From Bacillota bacterium (GTDB lineage: Bacteria > Bacillota > Clostridia > Acetivibrionales > DSM-1351): 64,000 bases of DNA. Shown one piece after another: positions 1 through 8,689 of this stretch. A program made the translations under genes and the position numbers. The stretch is taken from positions 28,261 to 92,260 of the forward strand of contig JAFABO010000030.1 of the NCBI GenBank assembly GCA_023426005.1. Reading direction: 5' to 3'. How positions within the stretch are numbered: the stretch's first letter is position 1; the number at the start of each line of letters is the position of its first letter. The notes under the pieces were generated by a model, which was not told where the DNA came from, did not search any database, and worked only from the letters and a program-made list of their open reading frames with translations.

Positions 1-735
1 TAGGCTTAAGTACCAGTCAACAGGTGCATAACGGTAAACAATTGTATTATAAATGAGTGATTCAGCAACCCATTTACCTTTGTTACCCATTGCTATCGGA
101 ATATAACCTTTGGCTTTTATCTTATCTATAGCACTCAATAAATCCTTCCAGGTTGTTGGAAATGAGTCAATTCCGCATTCCTTAAATATTTCTTCATTCC
201 AGAATATATTATGGTTATTACCCATCTGGAACGGAGCGGCATAGCTCTTTCCTTTATATGTGAAGTCATCAAATACGCCGTCTTTATATCCATCTTTCAG
301 ACCAGAAACTAATGAAATAATAGGGTCTATTTCAATAATCTGATTGTTATCTACGAGACTCTGAACCATTGTACCCTTTAATTCAAATACATTTGGCAAT
401 TCATTCGCAGCAGCGTATGTTTTCATTTTTGTTTCATATTCATCATGAGGTATTTGTTCCTCGTTATACTCAATATTGGGGAAATCCGCTACAAATTTTT
501 TCTTCATAGCATCAAATGCTTTAGCGTTGGCATCAGCATCAGGAGTGTTAAACATCCCGAAAACCGATAATTTAGCACTTTCGTCCTGGGCGGCAGCACT
601 GCTTGAGCCGGCAGCCGACGCAGATTCAGGTGCACTGGCTGAAGAGTCTGTAGCCACCTTGGCACTTCCACATCCTGCAAATATAATAGCCAACACCAAA
701 CAAAGTACTAAAAAAATACTACAATTTCTTTTCAT
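1..735 (-). CDS. Sugar ABC transporter substrate-binding lipoprotein (3' end beyond window)
   Basis: The first 245 codons of an extracellular solute-binding protein family 1 member are present; the frame stays open to the left edge. The N-terminus has a lipoprotein signal: charged start (MKRN), hydrophobic stretch and lipobox FAGC, then a Ser/Ala-rich linker. The mature part follows the family pattern, with motifs such as NNHNIFWNEEIFKECGI and TWKDLLSAIDKIKAKGYIPI. The protein should sit on the outer membrane face and deliver an oligosaccharide to an ABC permease that is not in the window. The start is set by GGAGGT 6 bases upstream of the ATG. It lies downstream of a kinase/AraC-regulator pair, an arrangement usual for YesM/YesN-controlled sugar transporters, but a terminator separates them, so it has its own promoter. 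The sugar is unknown. Confidence 0.9.
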   Translation of the reverse strand, partial: MKRNCSIFLVLCLVLAIIFAGCGSAKVATDSSASAPESASAAGSSSAAAQDESAKLSVFGMFNTPDADANAKAFDAMKKKFVADFPNIEYNEEQIPHDEYETKMKTYAAANELPNVFELKGTMVQSLVDNNQIIEIDPIISLVSGLKDGYKDGVFDDFTYKGKSYAAPFQMGNNHNIFWNEEIFKECGIDSFPTTWKDLLSAIDKIKAKGYIPIAMGNKGKWVAESLIYNTIVYRYAPVDWYLSL

Positions 736-884
736 TGTATTACCTCCTAAAATATTATTTTTTCCCCAAAGCTTTAGGTAAATAGTATAGTTAAATAATA
801 ACTAATTAATAGCTCATGAACAATTACATGTATTGTACTTTTTGTGCAATTTTTTATACTTTTATCAGATCAATTTTGTGCTAT

Positions 885-902
885 GTGTACAAATTTGTAC
901 AC
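885..902. promoter_or_regulatory. 18-bp perfect palindrome, candidate operator
   Basis: GTGTACAAATTTGTACAC is its own reverse complement. It lies 150 bases upstream of the binding-protein gene, between that gene and the terminator of the response-regulator gene. Position and symmetry suggest an operator for a dimeric regulator. AraC-type regulators more often use direct repeats, so a different repressor is possible. No strong promoter was seen beside it; a weak candidate (TTGCAC, 17 bases, TAATTG, reverse strand) lies closer to the gene. Confidence 0.45.
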
Positions 903-921
903 CTGTGATAAAACTTCATAT

Positions 922-953
922 ATTAAAAAAAGGATGTGCATTTTACACATCCC
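922..953 (-). terminator. Rho-independent terminator after the response regulator
   Basis: Reading the reverse strand, GGATGTG and CACATCC (932-952) form a perfect 7-bp stem with a 7-base loop and are followed directly by a run of T. It lies just past the stop codon of the response regulator and separates it from the binding-protein gene. Confidence 0.8.
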
Positions 954-966
954 TGATTATGACTGG

Positions 967-2571
967 CTATTTTGACAAAAGCTGCTCCCTGTATTCCTTG
1001 GCTGTCAAGCCTGAATACTTTTTGAAATTAATATTAAAATACCTATAGTCATTGTATCCTACCATTTCAGCTATATGATAGCTTTTAAGGGATAAATCCT
1101 TTAAAAGCTCCTTTGCTTTATCCACTCTGTATTTATTAATCCATGTTACAAAATTTATATCTGTCTCTTTTTTAAACACTCTGCTCAAATAGCTTGGAGT
1201 AATAAATAATTCCTTTGCTATTTCTTCAAGGGTAATATCTCTTGAGTAGTTTTCTTTTATATAATCGATTGATTTTTTAACAATAGCTCTGTAATTCTCC
1301 TTTTTCTCTTTTATAACCATATCAACCAGATTTAATATTTCACTTCTTACATAATTTGAACAGGTGTCAAGGTTTTCAAATTTATCTATTTTTTCAACGG
1401 GATTGAAATTTCCGCCATACGCTTCATTAACATTTATACCTATATTTTCAATAATTCCTGCTACAGATATTAGAAGCTTGATGCATTCCACCTTCATCAT
1501 TTCCAAGCTTATTTCATTATCGCTGTATTTTGATAAAATTCCATCCAGAACATTTTTTATTGAATTAATATCAAGCTTTCTGACTGCTGAAATCAAATCC
1601 TTATCATAGCCAAAATTAGAAACAAGGCTCAAATTGTTATTTTCGTTATCTATATCACAAAATGTAAAAGTTTTATTCTTTCCAGAAACAGATTTATTCT
1701 GGGCTGCAAGTCTTGCTTCATTATAAGACCGCCCCAAATCATCTACTCCATAGCAATTACTGCCTATTCCGATTGTCAGGCTGATACTCACAAATTTTCT
1801 GACAAATTCAAGGATCTGATTGCACATGTTTTTTACAATATCATCCTTAATCGCCTTGCCATTTAACAAAATAATTAAATTCCAGCCTTTTCCGTAACAG
1901 ACGGTAGGGTTCCATATTCCGCTGAAAACATCGTCAATTATATTTACAATGGCCGACTTCATTGTTTCCCGTTCAGAGTTAGTCCAATATTCTTCCTGTA
2001 GGATATAGTCATCTATATCTACTACAATAACCTTATACTCCGGGCCATTCAGGTTTATGCCCAGAGAAGCCGCATATATCACAGCCTCATTGTCTACCGA
2101 TACGGAGGAAAATAATTTCATCAGATAGCGGTACTGTACCTGGGGAAGTCTTTGAGAAGGGTCAAGGTACTGCTTTATGGAAAGCTGACTCATTCGTTCA
2201 ACTATACTGTTTTTCAATTCAGAAATAATTCTTATAAGATCGTCGACGTTGATAGGCTTTAAGAGATACTCGCTGACGCCCAGCCGGATAGCTCTCATTG
2301 CATATGAAAAATCATCATAGCCGCTAAAAACGATTACCTTAACATTGGGCTGGGAAATTTTTAGATTTGATACAAACTCTAAGCCATCCATTACAGGCAT
2401 TCTAATATCAGTTAGAATAATATGCGGTTTTAGCTTTTTTGCCTTCTCCAGCGCTTCAGCGCCATTCTCAGCCTCTCCGACAACCTCTATATCCAGGGAT
2501 TCCCAATCAATTGAGCTGATTATTCCTCTTCTTACAATGTATTCATCCTCTGCTATAAGAAGCTTTATCAT
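967..2571 (-). CDS. AraC-family response regulator (YesN type)
   Basis: This is a cytoplasmic two-component response regulator of about 534 residues. The N-terminal receiver domain (residues about 1-120) has the acidic pair in LLIAEDEY, the phospho-acceptor Asp in ILTDIRMPVMDG and the conserved Lys in YLLKPI. A long linker domain follows. The last 100 residues are an AraC-type double helix-turn-helix (DITLEEIAKELFITPSYLSR, then YHIAEMVGYNDYRYFNINFK). The partner is the kinase directly upstream. An ATG at 2583 would overlap the kinase gene; the ATG at 2571 is preferred because GGAGG sits 5 bases before it and it begins one base after the kinase stop, which implies translational coupling. It probably activates a sugar transport operon, with the binding protein at the left edge the obvious target. 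Confidence 0.92.
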   Translation of the reverse strand: MIKLLIAEDEYIVRRGIISSIDWESLDIEVVGEAENGAEALEKAKKLKPHIILTDIRMPVMDGLEFVSNLKISQPNVKVIVFSGYDDFSYAMRAIRLGVSEYLLKPINVDDLIRIISELKNSIVERMSQLSIKQYLDPSQRLPQVQYRYLMKLFSSVSVDNEAVIYAASLGINLNGPEYKVIVVDIDDYILQEEYWTNSERETMKSAIVNIIDDVFSGIWNPTVCYGKGWNLIILLNGKAIKDDIVKNMCNQILEFVRKFVSISLTIGIGSNCYGVDDLGRSYNEARLAAQNKSVSGKNKTFTFCDIDNENNNLSLVSNFGYDKDLISAVRKLDINSIKNVLDGILSKYSDNEISLEMMKVECIKLLISVAGIIENIGINVNEAYGGNFNPVEKIDKFENLDTCSNYVRSEILNLVDMVIKEKKENYRAIVKKSIDYIKENYSRDITLEEIAKELFITPSYLSRVFKKETDINFVTWINKYRVDKAKELLKDLSLKSYHIAEMVGYNDYRYFNINFKKYSGLTAKEYREQLLSK

Positions 2572-2572
2572 C

Positions 2573-4336
2573 TTAACCTCCATGTTCCTCAGTTTTTATT
2601 ACCGGTAAAGTCAGTATTGCATCAGTAGAACAGCCTGCCTCGTTATGATACTCCAGTCCAAACCCTTTTCCGAAATGTATCTTTATTCTGTCATTGACAT
2701 TCCTGATGGCAAATCCCTTACTTCCTCTCATATAAACATTTTCCTCATCATTTGACGTTAAAAGCTCGTCTATTTCAGCAAGATCAATATTCCCTCCTGA
2801 ATCTTTTACAGTCAATTTGAGCAGATCGCCTTCAATATGAGAGGAAATTTCAATCCTCCCCTTTCCTCCGTTTTTCTCAATTCCATGATAAATGGCATTT
2901 TCCACCAGAGGCTGCAGGCACTGCTTAACTACAATACAATCAAGAGTATCTGGTTCCAGCTTCATTTCTATTTCAATTGAATTCTGAAATCTTTTCTTTT
3001 GAATGATTATGTAATTGTTTAAATAGTCACTTTCCATTTTTAGTGATACTACCGACTTTTTAAACCTCGTTGACATCCTGAAAAGCTGAGAAAGTGCCAT
3101 AATCATCTGACCTGATTCAGTTGCATTTTCAACTCTGGCCATCCAGTAAATTGTATCCAGGGTATTATATAAAAAGTGAGGATCAATTTGTGCCTGGAGC
3201 ATCATTATTTCAGCTTCTCTGCGCTTTATTTTTCCCAGATAAACCTCTGTAATAAGAAACTTTATTTTATTGGACATTTTGTTAAAGCTTTCGGCCAATT
3301 CCCGCATCTCATCATTGGATTTAATATCAATATAATTATCAAAGTTTTCATTTTCAATGCTTTGCATCAATTTGCGCAGTTTTGTAAGATTATTCAGAAT
3401 TTTTATTGATACTATCCCTGAAAAAATAGTACAGAATACCAGACATAATATAAAGCCAAGCCCAATGGCGAGAGGGATACCGGAAGTTGCCTGCATTGTG
3501 CTGACAGGAGTTGTACTTATTACTCTTATCCTGAAATCCTTCAGATTATAGTAGGTGTATAAATATTCGGTATTTTTATACATATCGGTATAGTAGCCCG
3601 ATTGGCTGTTATTTATCCGGTCAGTATTCAATCCCATCTTAAATGGCTTTCCTATGGCGGTTTTATCCAGTGAGGAAATTACAATATTGTCATAGTCCAC
3701 AATTGTCAATTCAGAATTTCCGGCTGTTTTATGGTACAGACCTGCAATTTCGTCTTCTCTGATATCAATTTTTATAATTCCAAGGTTGTTGGAGATATTA
3801 TTGATATCCCTAAGTAAACGTACCAGGGAAAAAACCCTGACGTCTTTTTTATAAGTGTAGTCTACTGTATCCGGAAACCATATATACATGCCTTTATTTT
3901 TCATGCCCACATCTATAACTTCTTTTCTAGGAGCCTGGTAGTTTCCGTAGGATGTGAGAATCACATCTTTGAAACCTTTAATATACCACGAATTGCTTAC
4001 TTTTTTTGAGCCTACGATATGCATCAGTGAATCGGTAATATTTGTTTGGTATTTCATATAAAGGTCTGTATCTGTTGAAGGCGAAAAGCTCATAAACGTT
4101 CTGACATCGTTATTCTGTATCAGGTATAAGGAAAGTGCCCTTACGTCATCCATTATATATTCAAGGTTGTTCCCTATCTGCATAACTGTATTGACACTGG
4201 ACTCGCATGCTCTGTCATACATTACCTGGGTATTTTGTTTGTACGCAATCGTTAACATAGCAATGCCCGGGACAAGAGTCAGTAACAGTGTGGATAACCA
4301 TAGCTTATATCGAAGACTGAAAAATTTATTTTTCAC
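2573..4336 (-). CDS. Sensor histidine kinase (YesM type)
   Basis: This 587-residue membrane sensor kinase starts at a GTG preceded by GGGGGA. Transmembrane helices lie near residues 12-32 and 286-308 and enclose an extracellular sensing region of about 250 residues (Cache-like, inferred). A HAMP segment with the motif NDEMRELAESFNKM follows. The phospho-acceptor His is in QIDPHFLYNTLDTIYWM near residue 385, the signature of the LytS/YesM His_kinase family. The ATPase domain shows the N box (QPLVENAIYHGI) and a Gly-rich stretch (VKDSGG). It should phosphorylate the AraC-type regulator encoded immediately downstream. Such pairs usually sense an extracellular sugar; the ligand cannot be read from the sequence. 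Confidence 0.93.
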   Translation of the reverse strand: MKNKFFSLRYKLWLSTLLLTLVPGIAMLTIAYKQNTQVMYDRACESSVNTVMQIGNNLEYIMDDVRALSLYLIQNNDVRTFMSFSPSTDTDLYMKYQTNITDSLMHIVGSKKVSNSWYIKGFKDVILTSYGNYQAPRKEVIDVGMKNKGMYIWFPDTVDYTYKKDVRVFSLVRLLRDINNISNNLGIIKIDIREDEIAGLYHKTAGNSELTIVDYDNIVISSLDKTAIGKPFKMGLNTDRINNSQSGYYTDMYKNTEYLYTYYNLKDFRIRVISTTPVSTMQATSGIPLAIGLGFILCLVFCTIFSGIVSIKILNNLTKLRKLMQSIENENFDNYIDIKSNDEMRELAESFNKMSNKIKFLITEVYLGKIKRREAEIMMLQAQIDPHFLYNTLDTIYWMARVENATESGQMIMALSQLFRMSTRFKKSVVSLKMESDYLNNYIIIQKKRFQNSIEIEMKLEPDTLDCIVVKQCLQPLVENAIYHGIEKNGGKGRIEISSHIEGDLLKLTVKDSGGNIDLAEIDELLTSNDEENVYMRGSKGFAIRNVNDRIKIHFGKGFGLEYHNEAGCSTDAILTLPVIKTEEHGG

Positions 4337-4375
4337 AAACTTTCCCCCACTGAAAGATTTATAAGAAACAAACTT

Positions 4376-4404
4376 ATTATATATTTAAACTGAGAACACC
4401 TCAA
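4376..4404 (-). promoter_or_regulatory. Promoter of the kinase/regulator operon
   Basis: On the reverse strand TTGAGG (4399-4404) is followed after 17 bases by TATAAT (4376-4381), a good SigA-type promoter about 40 bases upstream of the GTG start of the kinase. Confidence 0.7.
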
Positions 4405-4658
4405 TTCTATAACAAATTATTTTTTCTGTAAACCATGCAGTCCTTTATTGAATGTATTTACATAAAGTATCATTTCAGTGATTTTCCTGAAATCAAATTC
4501 TTTTTGCTGCGTCCATGCCTGACATACAGAAAAAAAGAGTGTTGCAAAACTTGTGAAATTGTGCAAGACCCTCTGGTATATTAAATGTATTTATTACAGC
4601 TCAATAATAACATGCCTCCCCAGGTTTTCTGCTCTCCGTGCTGCTACACTCAAAAGTT
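4405..4658. other. Intergenic stretch with no gene seen
   Basis: Together with the kinase promoter this makes a 322-base gap between the kinase and dehydrogenase genes. I see no credible ORF, RNA gene or strong hairpin. It must contain the 3' untranslated end of the dehydrogenase transcript. Confidence 0.6.
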
Positions 4659-5678
4659 TCAAGGCTTGACAATGATTTTGCCGCTTCGGCGGTACGAGTC
4701 ATCTGTAAAAACGCGCTGAATATCTGATAGGGGCAGCGTATCGGTAATTAGATCCTTTACGTTAATTTTTTTTGAGTTTAACAGGTCCACAGCTCTCTGA
4801 TATGTATATGGGTTGATAAAAGAGGCTTTGATCGAAACTTCACGTTTGAATAGGTCAAAAGGAGCCAGCGGAATTTTGCAGGCCGGATCAGTTAGTCCAA
4901 AAAGCATAGCTGTACCACCCTTGCCCGCATATTGAATAGCATCAGCCATAGTGCCTTTCAGCCCCACGCATTCAATTGTCACGTTTACGTTTTGTATAAA
5001 TTGCTTTTTGAGAACATCAGGCACATTTTCGGTTAAAGGATCAATAGCAATATCGGCGCCAAGCTTCAATCCAAGTTCTCTTTTTTCTTTAACGGGTTCA
5101 ACCAGAATCAGAGTAGAAGCGCCGTTTATGAGTACCAGTTGAAGCATAATTTGTCCGATAGGCCCGCCGCCGATGACCATGACGGTATCTCCCACTTTTA
5201 TTCCGGACAGATCAATACCATGCAGACAGCAGGAGATGGGTTCTGCCATAGCGCCTTCCTCAAAGGACATTTTATTCCCCATTTTATATACCTGTTTTTG
5301 GTCTACAGTGCAATATTCGGCAAATCCCCCGTCAGTTGTGGTACCGATTCCTATCATATTCTCACAAAAATGTGCGCTGCCGGTTTTACAGTAGTAACAC
5401 TCTCCGCACATATCGTTAGGGTCTATACAGACTCTGTCTCCGGGATGAAATTCCGTGACCCCGGATCCCACTTCTGAGATAACACCCGAAAACTCATGTC
5501 CCAAAATGGTAGGCGGCGTACACTTTGCGGCACCTTCTGCGCCTGAAAAGATATGCAAATCGGTTCCACATACCCCGCATGCCTTGACCTGGATTTTAAC
5601 TTCATTAGGACCCGGCGATCTTGTTTCGGTCTCTTCCACACGGAAATCTTTAACTCCATAAAAAATTGCTGCTTTCAT
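4659..5678 (-). CDS. Zinc-dependent alcohol/polyol dehydrogenase (MDR family)
   Basis: This 339-residue protein belongs to the zinc-binding medium-chain dehydrogenase superfamily, closest in pattern to sorbitol and threonine dehydrogenases. The catalytic zinc ligands are in ACGVCGTDLH and ILGHEFSG. The structural zinc loop is CGECYYCKTGSAHFC. The Rossmann fold begins at VMVIGGGPIGQ, with an acidic residue after the second strand (LILVEPVKEK) that points to NAD(H). It should oxidise a sugar alcohol or related secondary alcohol in the cytoplasm. It is monocistronic and divergent from a ROK-family regulator, which suggests local repression relieved by a sugar. The substrate cannot be fixed from sequence. 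The ATG is preceded by GAAGGAGG. Confidence 0.9.
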   Translation of the reverse strand: MKAAIFYGVKDFRVEETETRSPGPNEVKIQVKACGVCGTDLHIFSGAEGAAKCTPPTILGHEFSGVISEVGSGVTEFHPGDRVCIDPNDMCGECYYCKTGSAHFCENMIGIGTTTDGGFAEYCTVDQKQVYKMGNKMSFEEGAMAEPISCCLHGIDLSGIKVGDTVMVIGGGPIGQIMLQLVLINGASTLILVEPVKEKRELGLKLGADIAIDPLTENVPDVLKKQFIQNVNVTIECVGLKGTMADAIQYAGKGGTAMLFGLTDPACKIPLAPFDLFKREVSIKASFINPYTYQRAVDLLNSKKINVKDLITDTLPLSDIQRVFTDDSYRRSGKIIVKP

Positions 5679-5751
5679 TTCAAAACCTCCTTCTTGAAAT
5701 CACAAATATGTAATACTCTTTTGCAAATATTGTTTGTATAACTATGGGTTT

Positions 5752-5779
5752 ATTTTAACAGACAATTTGCTGATGTCAA
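5752..5779 (-). promoter_or_regulatory. Promoter of the dehydrogenase gene
   Basis: On the reverse strand TTGACA (5774-5779), a 16-base spacer and TAAAAT (5752-5757) form a near-consensus promoter about 75 bases upstream of the dehydrogenase start. It lies in the intergenic region shared with the divergent ROK regulator, whose operator probably overlaps it. Confidence 0.65.
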
Positions 5780-5919
5780 TAATAATAATTACCAAAGTAA
5801 TACTATATATACAGACACAGTACACAAAAATATCATAAATTGTAGCCTTTTCATTTTTATTTGTAATATAATAATATGAGTTAAAATAAACATATTATCA
5901 TATATTAGAAGGAATGCAA

Positions 5920-7041
5920 ATGAAGAAAACAACAACAGCGGAACTTAAAAGAATTAATAGAAGCAATATTTTTAAACTCATATATGCGGAACAAAAAATC
6001 GCAAAACAGGATATTGCCGCTAAGTTACATTTGAGCCTTCCACCCGTCACCCAATGCTTAAACGAATTGGAACATATGCAGCTTATAGAAAAAAAGGGGC
6101 ATTTTGAGTCCTCAGGTGGCCGAAAACCCCAAGTGATCAGCTGTGTTCGTAAAAGCCGTATTGCTTTTGGAGTCGAAGTTCTGAAAAATCAATTACGGAT
6201 TGTAGCTATCGATATCTACGGTTCCATTATTAAGGAACATCAATTAAATATAATATTCCAGAATACTCCGGAATATTATCGGCAATTCGGCGATTTTGTA
6301 AACTCCTTTATCCGTTCTTTGCATGCGGCCAGCAAACGCCTGCTTGGTATAGGTATTGCTGTGCAAGGGCTGGTTGCACCTGATGGTCAATCCATTTTGT
6401 ACAGTACGTTATTGGACTGCACAGGAGTCCGTCTGGAGTATTTCAATCAAAATATTCAGTATCCCTGCCGGTTGATCCATGACTCGGAAGCGGCCGCTTA
6501 CGCTGAACTATGGTTTTCCAAAGATATCACAGACGCAATCTATCTTTCTTTGAGTAAAAATTTCGGTGGTGCTGTTGTAATTAATTCCGCTTTATATAGA
6601 GGGCAAGGAATAGGCAGCGGACTCATTGAGCATATGGTTATAAAGCCCGGTGGACGGCCATGTTATTGCGGAAAAAAAGGGTGTCTTGAAACCTATTGCT
6701 CAGCGGATGCATTGACCGGAGAAAACTATAATTTAGATGATTTTTTCACCTCCCTGCGATCGGGGAAACCGGAGGAAACTGCCAGGTGGCATCAATATCT
6801 GGATGACTTGTCGGCTGCCATTGATAACATGCACATGCTGATTGATTGCGACGTTGTATTAGGAGGTCATATTGCCCCCTATTTGAATGAAAGCGATTTT
6901 AATCAACTGCTTTCACTTGTACTTGAAAAATGTTCATTTCCGGAGAAGCGCCATTACATCCATATGGGGAAGTGCACACATGCTGTAGTTGCCACTGGCG
7001 CAGCCCTTTTTTATGTCAATGAATTTCTGGACTCTATTTAA
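5920..7041 (+). CDS. ROK-family transcriptional regulator (NagC/XylR type)
   Basis: The protein has about 373 residues. The N-terminal 60 residues form a winged helix-turn-helix (IAKQDIAAKLHLSLPPVTQCLNELEHM). A ROK sugar-binding/kinase-like domain follows, with the zinc motif CYCGKKGCLE. The expected ATP-site glycines are degenerate, as is usual in regulators as opposed to kinases. An ATG at 5914 also exists, but GAAGG lies only one base from it and seven from the ATG at 5920, so 5920 is preferred. It is divergent from the zinc dehydrogenase and probably represses it in the absence of a sugar ligand. No linked kinase or transporter gene is adjacent, so the ligand is unknown. Confidence 0.9.
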   Translation: MKKTTTAELKRINRSNIFKLIYAEQKIAKQDIAAKLHLSLPPVTQCLNELEHMQLIEKKGHFESSGGRKPQVISCVRKSRIAFGVEVLKNQLRIVAIDIYGSIIKEHQLNIIFQNTPEYYRQFGDFVNSFIRSLHAASKRLLGIGIAVQGLVAPDGQSILYSTLLDCTGVRLEYFNQNIQYPCRLIHDSEAAAYAELWFSKDITDAIYLSLSKNFGGAVVINSALYRGQGIGSGLIEHMVIKPGGRPCYCGKKGCLETYCSADALTGENYNLDDFFTSLRSGKPEETARWHQYLDDLSAAIDNMHMLIDCDVVLGGHIAPYLNESDFNQLLSLVLEKCSFPEKRHYIHMGKCTHAVVATGAALFYVNEFLDSI

Positions 7042-7200
7042 AAGTGTAACCCCAAGATTACCCATACATTTGCCATTTATTATGTATAACAAATAAGCTA
7101 ACCTTTTTATCTTTTTTCCCTTTACCTTACATTTATTCCTTGTATTGTTTTCTCCTTCAGAAAATCCCTGCTATTTGGGAACAGGAACAATCTTAGTAAT

Positions 7201-8139
7201 TTATATTACTAAATGCCCCCTCTTTTCAGCAATTGTAATAGTTGCTTCTATACCGGAGTTAAACTGTAGGTAGTCACCTTCAACACCGTCACTGAATATT
7301 ACTCCGTTTTCCGGCATTTGAGACAATATCTTAAGAGGACTCCTTTTGGTTACTTTTCCAAAGACAATATCTGCTCCGGATGTTTTGCTTGGGAAAGGCT
7401 CACGCACAGAAAAATATAAGTAATCAATATTCCAGGGTAAGCTTCTTTCCTGCTGTACCTTGATTTTCTGATCTGAGATTCCGTTGGCTATGTTTGCTGC
7501 ACCAGTAAGTATGCTCTTTAACCAGCCGGTTGAACCCAGTCCTGTTGATACAATAACTCCGCTTGAAGACTGATATTCGTGCCGTCCTTCCAATTGGATA
7601 TGATATCTTGAAGACACATGCGTCCGCTGCCCAATAAACAGGTCATTAACTGCATAGATAACCTGACCGTCATTTAAAGCAGCCTTAGCCATAGAAACAT
7701 CTTTAATCTGCCTTCTCTTTTTGAAAACGTCCTGAACTACCAGCTTCAAATCAGAAACTGTAAATGGGAGGAGTACGCCATCCCATCTGGCAGGATCCGG
7801 ATTTACTCCAATCAGCTGCTGGTCCGAAAGATATTTTAAAGTATTTGCTACAAGCCCATCCTGGCCTATAACTACTACAATATCGTTATCCCCGAATATA
7901 AAATTCGGAACATATTCCCTATCTACAACCTGAACCCTTCCAAGTGCCTTTAACTGGTTTTGAGCTTCAGATAAAGACCTCTTATACTGTTCATCTTCAT
8001 AGATATAATCTGAAAAATCACTGCCCATGTGTTCAATATAAAACTTTGCCTGAGCTATGGTGTTATACCTTGCAATCAAATCTTCAAGCCTTGTTCTTCT
8101 TTTTACCAGTACTATCTTATTTTCAGTTAATCTTTCCAT
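7201..8139 (-). CDS. NAD-kinase-like protein
   Basis: This 312-residue protein resembles the ATP-NAD kinase/diacylglycerol kinase superfamily. The canonical GGDGT motif appears as VIGQDGLVANTL, keeping the catalytic-position Asp but with Gln for the second Gly and Leu for Thr. The NE/D motif is NDLFIG. The second signature, normally DGxxVSTPTGSTAY, reads SGVIVSTGLGSTGWLKS. These changes suggest a divergent member with possibly different substrate or acceptor use; the housekeeping NAD kinase is probably elsewhere. The first 100 residues (charged, helix-rich) are not typical of NAD kinase. Its start overlaps the end of the upstream small gene by 13 bases, so the two are probably translated together. 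Confidence 0.75.
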   Translation of the reverse strand: MERLTENKIVLVKRRTRLEDLIARYNTIAQAKFYIEHMGSDFSDYIYEDEQYKRSLSEAQNQLKALGRVQVVDREYVPNFIFGDNDIVVVIGQDGLVANTLKYLSDQQLIGVNPDPARWDGVLLPFTVSDLKLVVQDVFKKRRQIKDVSMAKAALNDGQVIYAVNDLFIGQRTHVSSRYHIQLEGRHEYQSSSGVIVSTGLGSTGWLKSILTGAANIANGISDQKIKVQQERSLPWNIDYLYFSVREPFPSKTSGADIVFGKVTKRSPLKILSQMPENGVIFSDGVEGDYLQFNSGIEATITIAEKRGHLVI

Positions 8140-8405
8140 ATTATTAATTCCTTATGCTTGCCGCTGCCCACAGTCTTAACCTCGAATTTTAAAATATAAT
8201 TATCATTTACTTCAAATTCTGTTACGAAGCCGGCAAACCCCGGAACACTTTTTGCATTCCATTCCTGTGCAATTTGGCGGGCATACTCAACATTGAGTAC
8301 GGGATAAAAAATTGGCTGTTCGGGCAGTCTCGGCGGAAATTTTCTCATCCCGGACTGCTTTATAAGTTCAAGTTCTTTCAATCCTACAGGTCTAAAAAGC
8401 TTCAT
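8127..8405 (-). CDS. Small conserved protein, 'ADP-ribosylation/crystallin J1' annotation family
   Basis: This is a 92-residue soluble protein with the pattern RPVGLKELELI, FPPRLPEQPIFYPVLN and AQEWN. I recognise it as a small bacterial family often labelled 'ADP-ribosylation/crystallin J1'; that label rests on weak similarity and no biochemistry is known to me. It is the first gene of a two-gene unit with an NAD-kinase-like protein. If the name has substance, both proteins act on NAD or ADP-ribose derivatives, but this is inference. The ATG is preceded by GAGGTG at a workable distance. About 280 bases upstream carry no gene. Confidence 0.65.
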   Translation of the reverse strand: MKLFRPVGLKELELIKQSGMRKFPPRLPEQPIFYPVLNVEYARQIAQEWNAKSVPGFAGFVTEFEVNDNYILKFEVKTVGSGKHKELIIWKD

Positions 8406-8689
8406 TAGTGAGCACCTCGCTTGTTAATTACATCTAAAATTACATTACAACTGAACTTGATGGTTTTAGGAATTACAGAATAATTGTTATTCACTACTTG
8501 ATATTATCAATTTGCTACTATCATTATTTTACTAATTCTATTTCCTTGTCAATATGTTTTTATTGCTTCGTTTCTTAACAAATTACAACATCAATATAAT
8601 TTTCTCCATAGGCTTTTCTAAAATATACCACACAGTGACCAGATTTTCACCTATAAACAGATTATTTTAGATATAGAAAAAAAGTATGA

